A DNA stretch of 6,681 bases, from the NCBI GenBank assembly GCA_028287665.1, contig JAQBPF010000020.1:1-6681 (forward strand). The letters run 5' to 3'. This DNA comes from Deinococcus sp. (lineage in GTDB: Bacteria > Deinococcota > Deinococci > Deinococcales > Deinococcaceae). The notes below the pieces were generated by a model. It saw only the letters and a list, made by a program, of their open reading frames with translations, made no database searches and was not told the origin of the DNA. This document shows positions 1 through 6,681 of the stretch, piece after piece. The number at the start of each line of letters is the position of its first letter. The first letter of the stretch is position 1. The translations under genes and the position numbers were made by a program.

Positions 1-163
1 AGTCGAATTTATAATGCTGCCTGCACAAATGAAAAAGCAGAGGGAGACAGTTGTTTTTCCTGGACTGCAAGAGCATGTTCCACAACTTAGGGTCAGTAAC
101 GCAGTCACGTTTGCCCTGACCCATTAAAAAGGCAGAGACCGGAAATGACTGGTACGTACTCAC
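1..163 (-). CDS. Possible partial small ORF running off the left edge, unknown
   Basis: On the minus strand a frame opens at GTG 161-163 and stays open for 54 codons to the window edge, with an internal ATG at 122-124. The GTG overlaps the TGA that ends the broken frame at 160-162 as GTGA, the arrangement seen in coupled genes. The product has 10 Lys/Arg within 54 residues and a Leu-rich patch (NCLPLLFHLC). No family is recognised. In 44% GC DNA a 54-codon open stretch can occur by chance, so this stays a weak call. It could equally be the frameshifted continuation of the neighbouring broken frame. Confidence 0.18.
   Translation of the reverse strand, partial: MSTYQSFPVSAFLMGQGKRDCVTDPKLWNMLLQSRKNNCLPLLFHLCRQHYKFD
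90..122. repeat. 7-bp inverted repeat, loop of 19
   Basis: GGGTCAG at 90-96 is the exact reverse complement of CTGACCC at 116-122. The stem is short, the loop is long and no T-run follows, so it is not a convincing terminator. It could be an operator-like site or chance. Confidence 0.3.
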
Positions 164-426
164 TTTTTAGTTTTAAAACTGTGTGCCTGAACCTTGGCGA
201 GCGGATAGTAAAGCATCCATGAGGTCTCTGGTGGATTAATGGCCTCTATGAAATATCCTACTTTATTGTGACCGTTCATGGCAGAAGTATGAGTGAAATA
301 CTCCACATGGCCAGCTGTCCAGCTGTTTGTTAAGGATATTCACGGGCCCCAGTTGAGCTTGTCTGGGTACACGTCCAGAAGATGCCGGGTCGTTGCTTCC
401 AGCATGATTTCGTTCTGACGACCGGA
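160..426 (-). pseudogene. Possible decayed minus-strand gene, family not recognised
   Basis: Reading the minus strand in one frame from 426 gives 28 open codons (including RQNEIMLEATTRHLLDVYP), a TGA at 340-342, then 59 open codons ending in TGA at 160-162. The second part can start at an ATG at 277-279, giving 39 residues (including NGHNKVGYFIEAINPPETSW). The composition looks like real protein: mixed charged, aromatic and hydrophobic residues, with few of the Ser/Arg/Cys runs typical of shadow frames. Upstream, another frame reads LLYGGVKALINPV up to about 424, so a frameshift there is also possible. I do not recognise the family. It may be a remnant of an acquired gene, or two chance open stretches in AT-rich DNA. 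No Shine-Dalgarno sequence was seen. Confidence 0.25.
311..326. repeat. Tandem 8-mer CCAGCTGT x2
   Basis: CCAGCTGT occurs twice head to tail at 311-318 and 319-326 and a third time at 521-528. Each copy contains the palindrome CAGCTG. The function is unknown; the tandem pair lies inside the broken minus-strand frame, so it could simply be a small duplication. Confidence 0.5.
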
Positions 427-788
427 TTAATAAGAGCTTTAACTCCACCATATAAAAGAGGAAAGTGTAAAAACCTACCCGCTCTGACAGAAAATCAGTA
501 ATTTTTCATCTATCTATAGACCAGCTGTTATCATCTGATGAGGGTTTTTCTACATCACACCCTGATCACAACCACACTATGTGGTCTCTCATTTTGTCTA
601 CAGAAATGAGAAAAAGGGGGAGTTATCTTTTAATAGGCGAGGATGTAGTGGATTTCTGGTTTCATATGAAAGATCAGAAGTTACGCCTGAAAAGTTGCCT
701 AGTTGTTTGTAACAGGGCAGCGTTTCTAAACGTGCTAGACATCCTGCGTCGGCATAACTCAGCGGTTCCACACGCATTCCATCTCACC

Positions 789-793
789 GGAGG
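789..793 (+). promoter_or_regulatory. Ribosome binding site fixing the protease start
   Basis: GGAGG lies 7 bases before the ATG at 801. The open frame continues upstream to 579, but that 74-codon extension is AT-rich, lacks a ribosome site and would bury a classic lipoprotein signal in the interior, so this site decides the start. Confidence 0.8.
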
Positions 794-800
794 TTTTGTG

Positions 801-2384
<1,584 letters not shown>

Positions 2385-2399
2385 TCTTCAGGCGGGAAA

Positions 2400-2443
2400 A
2401 GGGTGGGATTCGGCGTGTAGGTGAGCCTGAATCCCACCTTCTG
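2400..2443 (+). terminator. Terminator hairpin after the protease gene
   Basis: GGTGGGATTC (2402-2411) pairs perfectly with GAATCCCACC (2429-2438), and GGC/GCC extends the stem inward past a single bulged T. It starts 15 bases after the protease stop. The following T-run is short (TTCT), so efficiency is uncertain. Confidence 0.65.
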
Positions 2444-2517
2444 CATGGTGTTCTGGCGGCCTGCCGAACGTGAAGGCTGGATGTGCAGGACTGGAACTCT
2501 GTCGCTTCCGTTCTGTC

Positions 2518-2546
2518 TTGACCGTAATAGCATTCTGTTATAAACT
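2518..2546 (+). promoter_or_regulatory. Putative leaderless promoter of ddrA
   Basis: TTGACC (2518-2523) is a good -35. The -10 could be TATAAA (2539-2544, 15-base spacer) or TAAACT (2541-2546, 17-base spacer). Either puts transcription start at or within a few bases of the ddrA ATG (2553). No Shine-Dalgarno sequence precedes that ATG. Both points suggest a leaderless mRNA, which is common in Deinococcus. Confidence 0.55.
2525..2543. promoter_or_regulatory. Imperfect palindrome, candidate RDRM-like (DdrO) operator
   Basis: TAATAGCA-TTC-TGTTATAA has six of eight arm positions complementary and lies between the -35 and -10 of ddrA. As I recall it, the radiation/desiccation response motif is a roughly 17-bp palindrome with TTATG and CATAA ends at promoters of the DdrO/IrrE-controlled regulon, which includes ddrA. 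The right arm fits reasonably; the left arm and the 3-base centre fit poorly. This is inference from position and partial match. Confidence 0.35.
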
Positions 2547-2552
2547 AAATGT

Positions 2553-3148
<596 letters not shown>

Positions 3149-3152
<4 letters not shown>

Positions 3153-3241
3153 ATTCCCCCACACCCCGGCAAACTGGCCTGGTGATGTTGGCGGTGCTTG
3201 GCCTGATGTTGCTGGGCGGAGCAATTGCCGGAATGCTGTAA
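3149..3241 (+). CDS. 30-residue single-pass membrane protein overlapping ddrA
   Basis: A short ORF starts at the ATG inside ATGA (3149-3152), which also holds the ddrA stop, and ends at TAA 3239-3241, just before a strong terminator. The 30-residue product has a polar, basic N-terminus (NSPTPRQTG) and one hydrophobic helix over residues 10-30 (LVMLAVLGLMLLGGAIAGML) with small residues G23, G24, A25, A27 and G28 that could pack against another helix. The four-base overlap implies translational coupling to ddrA. The upstream GCAGGCGG is at best a weak ribosome site. I recognise no family. It may tether or signal for the damage response, or be unrelated. Automatic annotation would normally miss it for its size. 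Confidence 0.55.
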
Positions 3242-3258
3242 CGACGGAAATACCATTG

Positions 3259-3295
3259 CCCCGCCTGCCGTGTGATCGGTGGCGGGGTTTGTTGT
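3259..3295 (+). terminator. Rho-independent terminator of the ddrA unit
   Basis: CCCCGCC (3259-3265) pairs perfectly with GGCGGGG (3281-3287). Inside, CCG (3268-3270) pairs with CGG (3277-3279) around a TGTGAT loop. TTTGTTGT follows. It begins 17 bases after the small ORF stop. On the minus strand the same hairpin lies just past the methyltransferase stop but has no T-run, so it is mainly a plus-strand terminator. Confidence 0.85.
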
Positions 3296-3297
3296 CT

Positions 3298-3948
3298 TCA
3301 GGACGCCGGCGCTTGGTGCGCGGCGCTTGCCCTTTCCAACACAAACAACGTATGCGCCACCCGCACCCCATAGCGAGAAGTCCAGCCTTGCTCGTGCTGC
3401 ACGCTCAAGCCGCACGCCGCGAACAGCGCCAGCCACTCTGTCCGCGTGCGTTCCTGCTGCGGGTGGCCCCATTCCAAATTGATCAAGGCGTCGGCCCAAC
3501 CCGTCGCTCCTCCGGTGTCTTCCAGCACCAGCACGCGCCCCCGCGACACCCGCACCGCTTCCCGCAAAACCTGCTCCGGGTCAGGGCAATGGTGCAGCAC
3601 GAAGGCCAGCAGCACGGTGTCGAAGTTCTGATCGGGGAAAGGAACCGTGTGGCCGTCATAGCTGCGGCGCGGCAGGCTGTATTGCTGAGCCAGCATCCCG
3701 GCAATCGGCTGGGCAATCCAGCGTTGACCAAATGCGCCGGAGTGCGGCGGCACATCCAGCAGCGTTACGGAAAAGCCGTGCCAGAGCCTCAGCAACGCGG
3801 CAGTGTGGCCGGAGCCCGCGCCCAGATCCAACACCTGTCCGCCAGAAATGTGCGGCGCGATTCGGCCTGCCAGATCGGCGGCCCGCCGCCACGCCACCGG
3901 GCCATAGAGGGCAGCGGCAATGTGCGCCCACACGCCCCCCAGCACCAC
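3298..3948 (-). CDS. Class I SAM-dependent methyltransferase (Methyltransf_11 type)
   Basis: A 216-residue Rossmann-fold methyltransferase. Motif I is VLDLGAGSG (39-47), the SAM-binding glycine loop. The second strand ends with an acidic residue (VTLLD, D65). PFPDQNFDTVLLAFVLHH (103-120) is the motif II/III region typical of the UbiE/Methyltransf_11 group, and EQVLREAVRVSRGRVLVLED (125-144) is the next helix and strand. The substrate cannot be told; the family covers small molecules, quinones and some proteins. The start is GTG, as no ATG occurs before residue 85. GTG 3946-3948 directly follows the hrpB stop, with in-frame GTGs also at 3943-3945 and 3931-3933. It lies in the same frame as hrpB with zero spacing, so it is probably translated by reinitiation after HrpB. 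Confidence 0.85.
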   Translation of the reverse strand: MVLGGVWAHIAAALYGPVAWRRAADLAGRIAPHISGGQVLDLGAGSGHTAALLRLWHGFSVTLLDVPPHSGAFGQRWIAQPIAGMLAQQYSLPRRSYDGHTVPFPDQNFDTVLLAFVLHHCPDPEQVLREAVRVSRGRVLVLEDTGGATGWADALINLEWGHPQQERTRTEWLALFAACGLSVQHEQGWTSRYGVRVAHTLFVLERASAAHQAPAS

Positions 3949-6477
3949 CTACACGCCCCGTTTTTTGGTGCCTTTCATCGGCGCGTGCGTCCAGGGATCG
4001 TCGGGCCAGGGGTGCTTGGGATAACGGCCCCGCAAGTCCTTGCGAACCTCGAAATAGCTGGAATTCCAGAACGAGCGGAGATCCTGCGTGACCTGCACGG
4101 GCCGTCCGGCGGGCGACAGCAGATGCAGCAGCACCGGCGTCCGGCCCGCGTTGACGGTAGGCGTCTCGGCCAATCCGAACAATTCCTGCAATTTCACGGC
4201 CAATATGGGCGCGTCGCCGGGGCGGTACTCCAGCCGGATGCGGCTCCCGGTGGGCACGGGCAGGTGCGTGGGGGCCAACTCGTCCAGTTGCGCGGGCAGC
4301 GGCCAGGGCAAGAGGGCTTGCAGGGCGGGCAACAGGTGAATGCGGCCCAGATCCTCGCGGCTGCGGGCGTTGCCAAGGTGCGGGCCAAGCCACGTTTCCA
4401 GCGTGACCAGCAGCGCCCCATCAGACAGATCGGGCCAGGCTTGATCAGGTCGCCAGTGCCGCACCGACTCCACACGGGCGCGGAGGTGTGCCGCTTCTGG
4501 GGAGAAGTTCAGCAGATGCAGGCCCTCGGCGCGGATGGCTCCTGCTACTGCCCCAGCCCTCGCGCCAACGGGCAAATCTCGCAGGGGTTGGCTGCCCAGC
4601 ACCAACGCGCCCACCCGCTGTTGCCGCTCGGCCAGCAACGTGCCCGTGCGGGAATCCCAACGCACCACGTCGGCGGCTTCGGCGCGGGCCTCCAGCGCAG
4701 CGCGGTCCAATGGGGCGGCCAGAAAAATCCGGCCCTCGGCGCTGCCAGAAGCCTTAGCTGCCGCGCCGGGTGTGGCGTCCAGATGGGCCACCGCCAACGC
4801 CGAAGCTCCAGCCAACGGGTCGCCTTCGGGCAATGCCGCGCCCTGCCCGCCCGCCAAGAGGAAGCGCCCGCGTCCGTCCTCCCGCACCAGTGCGGCCCGC
4901 TCGGGATAGGCCAGCGCCACCAGTGCGCCCACATCGTAGCCGTCCGGGGGAGTGGAATCAGGGCGCACTTTGAGTAGCGTGCGCCACTGCTTAGAGAGGC
5001 GTTCTACCCGCTCCAGCACGGCCACGTCTGCTGCGGTGCGCTCGCCACGTCGCCAGGCCCGCAGCGCAGAAATCCGGTCTGTCAGGTCGGCCCCGGAACC
5101 GGGGGGCAACGGGTCGCGTTCTTCCAGCAGGGCGGCCACGTCAGCGGCCAATGCCGGGTCTTCGGCTCCATTCAGGAGGTGTGCCAGGCGGGGATGCGTC
5201 GGAAAGTCCAGCAGTCTCGCCCCGGCTGTTGTCACCCGTCCGGCCTCATCCAGCGCGTCCAGATCGTGCAGCAGCGTGCGGGCGAGGGCCACACGGGGTG
5301 CGGGCGGCACGTCCAACCAATTCAACGTGGCCGGGTCGGGCGTGCCCCACTGCGCCAGTTCCAGCGTCAGCGGGGCGAGGTCGGCTTCCAGCACTTCGGG
5401 CAGGCTGGCGGCGGGCAACAGGGCGTGGGTGCGCTCACTCCAGAGGCGGTAGGCCACCCCTGGTGCCGTGCGTCCAGCCCGTCCTGCACGCTGCGTGGCA
5501 CTATCGCGCGTGACCCGCCCCGTCACCATGCGCGACAACCCCGATGCCGGATCGAAGCGCTGCGTGCGGCTCTGCCCGCCGTCTACGACGACCCGCACAC
5601 CCGCAATGGTCAGGCTGGTTTCGGCAATAGAAGTAGCGAGGACGACCTTGCGCCGCCCGTCCGGATCAGGCAGAAGCGCCCGCCGCTGTGCGGCCAGAGG
5701 AAGGTCGCCGTACAGGGGCAAGACCGCGATTCCAGCCGCCTCTAAGTCGGCCAACTGCCCAGCCGCCCCCCGGATTTCGCGCACCCCCGGTAAGAAGGCC
5801 AGAATGTCGCCCGGATCGGCCTCCAGCGCCGAGCGCACGGCCCGCGCCACCGCGTCTTCTACCCGCCCCACCGGGTCGGCACTCAGGTAGCGCACTTCCA
5901 CCGGATAGGCCCGTCCCGCGCTCTCGATCAGCGGGGCATTCAGGCGAGAGGGCAGGTCGGCGTTGAGGGTGGCGCTCATGACCAGCACGCGCAGGTCGTC
6001 GCGCAGTGCGCCCTGTACTTCCCGCAAGAGGGCCAGCGCCAAATCTGCATTCAGGCTACGTTCGTGAAACTCGTCCAGAATCACCAGCCCTACGCCTGCC
6101 AGTTCGGGGTCGCGTTGCAGGCGGCGGGTCAGAATGCCCTCGGTCACAACTTCTATACGCGTGGCCGCCGACACCCGCGACTCGAAGCGCACGCGGTAGC
6201 CCACGCTCTGGCCTACCTCTTCGCCCAGGGTTTCGGCCATGCGGGACGCCACCGCCCGCGCTGCCACCCGCCGGGGCTGAAGCATCACGATGGTCTGGCC
6301 CGCCAGCCAGGGTTCGTCCAGCAGTGCCAGCGGCAGCGCTGTGCTTTTGCCCGCGCCGGGCGGGGCCTGCACCACCACCAACGCCGTCTGTTGCAGCGCC
6401 GCCCGCACCGCCGGAATTACTTCGGCAATGGGCAGGTCGGTGGGTGGCAGGGGAGAAGCAGGCATGACGGCAGGCAT
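3949..6477 (-). CDS. hrpB: ATP-dependent helicase HrpB (DEAH family)
   Basis: An 842-residue DExH/DEAH NTPase of the HrpB family, close to the roughly 810-820 residues of E. coli HrpB and aligning from end to end. In order: motif I APPGAGKST (38-46, Lys44), Ia PRRVAAR (68-74), II DEFH (135-138, the HrpB variant of DEAH), III SAT (168-170), V ATSIAETSLTI (281-291), VI QRAGRAGR (329-336), a helical HA2-like region, and the HrpB-specific C-terminus with GRYPKHPWPDDP (about 817-828). It is a nucleic acid-dependent ATPase whose exact cellular role in bacteria is poorly defined. The frame extends to ATG 6528, but codons 6478-6528 have about half G/C at third positions (including TTA, GTA and CCA), unlike the gene body. 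The conserved part starts 13 residues in, so I prefer ATG 6477; 6465 is also possible. None has a clear ribosome site. Confidence 0.94.
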   Translation of the reverse strand: MPAVMPASPLPPTDLPIAEVIPAVRAALQQTALVVVQAPPGAGKSTALPLALLDEPWLAGQTIVMLQPRRVAARAVASRMAETLGEEVGQSVGYRVRFESRVSAATRIEVVTEGILTRRLQRDPELAGVGLVILDEFHERSLNADLALALLREVQGALRDDLRVLVMSATLNADLPSRLNAPLIESAGRAYPVEVRYLSADPVGRVEDAVARAVRSALEADPGDILAFLPGVREIRGAAGQLADLEAAGIAVLPLYGDLPLAAQRRALLPDPDGRRKVVLATSIAETSLTIAGVRVVVDGGQSRTQRFDPASGLSRMVTGRVTRDSATQRAGRAGRTAPGVAYRLWSERTHALLPAASLPEVLEADLAPLTLELAQWGTPDPATLNWLDVPPAPRVALARTLLHDLDALDEAGRVTTAGARLLDFPTHPRLAHLLNGAEDPALAADVAALLEERDPLPPGSGADLTDRISALRAWRRGERTAADVAVLERVERLSKQWRTLLKVRPDSTPPDGYDVGALVALAYPERAALVREDGRGRFLLAGGQGAALPEGDPLAGASALAVAHLDATPGAAAKASGSAEGRIFLAAPLDRAALEARAEAADVVRWDSRTGTLLAERQQRVGALVLGSQPLRDLPVGARAGAVAGAIRAEGLHLLNFSPEAAHLRARVESVRHWRPDQAWPDLSDGALLVTLETWLGPHLGNARSREDLGRIHLLPALQALLPWPLPAQLDELAPTHLPVPTGSRIRLEYRPGDAPILAVKLQELFGLAETPTVNAGRTPVLLHLLSPAGRPVQVTQDLRSFWNSSYFEVRKDLRGRYPKHPWPDDPWTHAPMKGTKKRGV

Positions 6478-6541
6478 GCTAGCGCGGGTGGGCAATACTG
6501 GAGCTAAACCCCCGTTCAGCAAAAGCATGTAGACTCACAGT

Positions 6542-6555
6542 GTCCTGCAAAGGAC
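6542..6555 (+). promoter_or_regulatory. GNRA-capped hairpin masking a possible ribosome site
   Basis: GTCCT (6542-6546) and AGGAC (6551-6555) form a perfect 5-bp stem closed by a GCAA loop, a GNRA tetraloop, in plus-strand RNA. The right arm contains AGGA, the only candidate ribosome site for the short ORF at 6563. Confidence 0.4.
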
Positions 6556-6562
6556 GCGGCGC

Positions 6563-6601
6563 ATGACAACCGGGGCAAGAGCGGGAACAACACGGACGTG
6601 A
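6563..6601 (+). CDS. Possible 12-residue leader peptide
   Basis: ATG at 6563 opens a 12-codon frame, MTTGARAGTTRT, ending with TGA 6599-6601. Five of its twelve residues are threonine and two are arginine. AGGA at 6551-6554 lies eight bases upstream, inside a hairpin, and the stop abuts the next, longer hairpin. This order resembles a translated regulatory leader. A frame this short arises easily by chance, so the call is weak. Confidence 0.22.
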   Translation: MTTGARAGTTRT

Positions 6602-6630
6602 AAGCGCCCGGAGTTGCGATCCGGGCGCTT
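6602..6630 (+). repeat. 11-bp perfect hairpin in the leader of the right-edge gene
   Basis: AAGCGCCCGGA (6602-6612) pairs exactly with TCCGGGCGCTT (6620-6630) around the seven-base loop GTTGCGA. No T-run follows on the plus strand (CAGAAAAG), so it is not a standard terminator in that direction. It ends seven bases before AGGAGG and may stabilise the mRNA or influence ribosome access. Confidence 0.75.
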
Positions 6631-6634
6631 CAGA

Positions 6635-6646
6635 AAAGGAGGTGAT
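6635..6646 (+). promoter_or_regulatory. Extended Shine-Dalgarno sequence
   Basis: AAAGGAGGTGAT is complementary over 12 bases to the usual 3' end of bacterial 16S rRNA (ATCACCTCCTTT). The GGAGG core (6638-6642) leaves ten bases to the ATG at 6653. This is far longer than the ribosome sites of the other genes here and implies strong translation. Confidence 0.85.
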
Positions 6647-6652
6647 TTCCTT

Positions 6653-6681
6653 ATGCCTAAACAACGTAAGGTTACACCAAA
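6653..6681 (+). CDS. Start of an unidentified rightward gene, cut by the window edge
   Basis: ATG at 6653 follows a near-perfect ribosome site. Only nine codons are visible: MPKQRKVTP, a basic N-terminus with three Lys/Arg in the first six residues. The family cannot be told. The strong ribosome site and structured leader suggest a well-expressed product. It is divergent from hrpB and shares the 6529-6652 intergenic region with it. Confidence 0.75.

Larger units (their letters stand above)
1..800. other. AT-rich intergenic island with no confident gene
   Basis: Hand counting of 1-780 gives about 44% GC, against about 70% in the first full line of the protease gene, so the composition changes abruptly near the protease start. 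No plus-strand frame carries a convincing gene. The minus strand holds a broken protein-like frame (160-426) and an open frame running off the left edge. Short elements seen are a tandem 8-mer (311-326), a 7-bp inverted repeat (90-96 with 116-122), a 12-bp palindrome AGTTTTAAAACT (169-180) and a perfect TATAAT at 10-15 whose -35 position would lie outside the window. A protease promoter presumably lies at the right side, but no clear -35/-10 pair was found. Likely horizontally acquired or degraded DNA; this is inferred from composition only. Confidence 0.6.

Noticed and set aside
10..15. Perfect TATAAT as a promoter
   Set aside because: The -35 position is outside the window, and one hexamer in AT-rich DNA is weak evidence.
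90..122. GGGTCAG/CTGACCC as a terminator
   Set aside because: Seven-base stem, 19-base loop and no T-run.
263..451. 62-codon minus-strand ORF
   Set aside because: No ribosome site and no recognisable family. A different minus frame over the same bases reads more like protein, so this one is probably chance.
703..730. TTGTTT and TCTAAA as the protease promoter
   Set aside because: Only three and four of six consensus matches, with a 16-base spacer; not better than chance in this AT-rich stretch.
579..800. In-frame upstream extension of the protease (74 codons)
   Set aside because: AT-rich, no ribosome site, and it would place a classic lipoprotein signal inside the protein; GGAGG and ATG at 801 explain the start better.

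Overview
The window looks like chromosomal DNA of a Deinococcus species. The main evidence is an unmistakable ddrA gene (Rad52-like single-strand-end binding protein of the Deinococcus DNA damage response). It lies in GC-rich DNA (about 70% in a counted coding line) beside a full-length HrpB helicase. The genus is an inference from gene content; no rRNA or other marker is present.

Layout. Positions 1-800 are a strikingly AT-rich stretch (about 44% GC by hand count of 1-780) with no confident gene. On the minus strand it holds what may be a decayed, transferred coding region. At 801-2384 (+) is a secreted subtilisin-family (S8) protease of the aqualysin/proteinase K type, with a lipoprotein signal, an I9 propeptide and a PPC-like C-terminal domain; it ends in a terminator hairpin. 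At 2553-3152 (+) is ddrA, read from an apparently leaderless promoter that contains an imperfect palindrome where the radiation/desiccation response operator would be expected. A 30-residue single-helix membrane protein (3149-3241) overlaps the ddrA stop by four bases, and a strong Rho-independent terminator closes this two-gene unit.

On the opposite strand, converging on that terminator, is a two-gene unit: hrpB (about 6477 down to 3949) followed with zero spacing, in the same reading frame, by a class I SAM-dependent methyltransferase (3948-3298). The right end (6529-6681) is a divergent intergenic region. It carries two hairpins, a possible 12-codon leader peptide, an exceptionally long Shine-Dalgarno sequence and the first nine codons of a rightward gene that runs off the window.

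How the genes relate. ddrA and its small membrane partner are probably co-expressed upon DNA damage. hrpB and the methyltransferase are probably co-translated. The protease is an independent unit. I found no CRISPR array, tRNA, rRNA or intact mobile element. The most unusual items are the coupled 30-aa membrane protein, the structured leader at the right edge, and the AT-rich island with a broken minus-strand reading frame.
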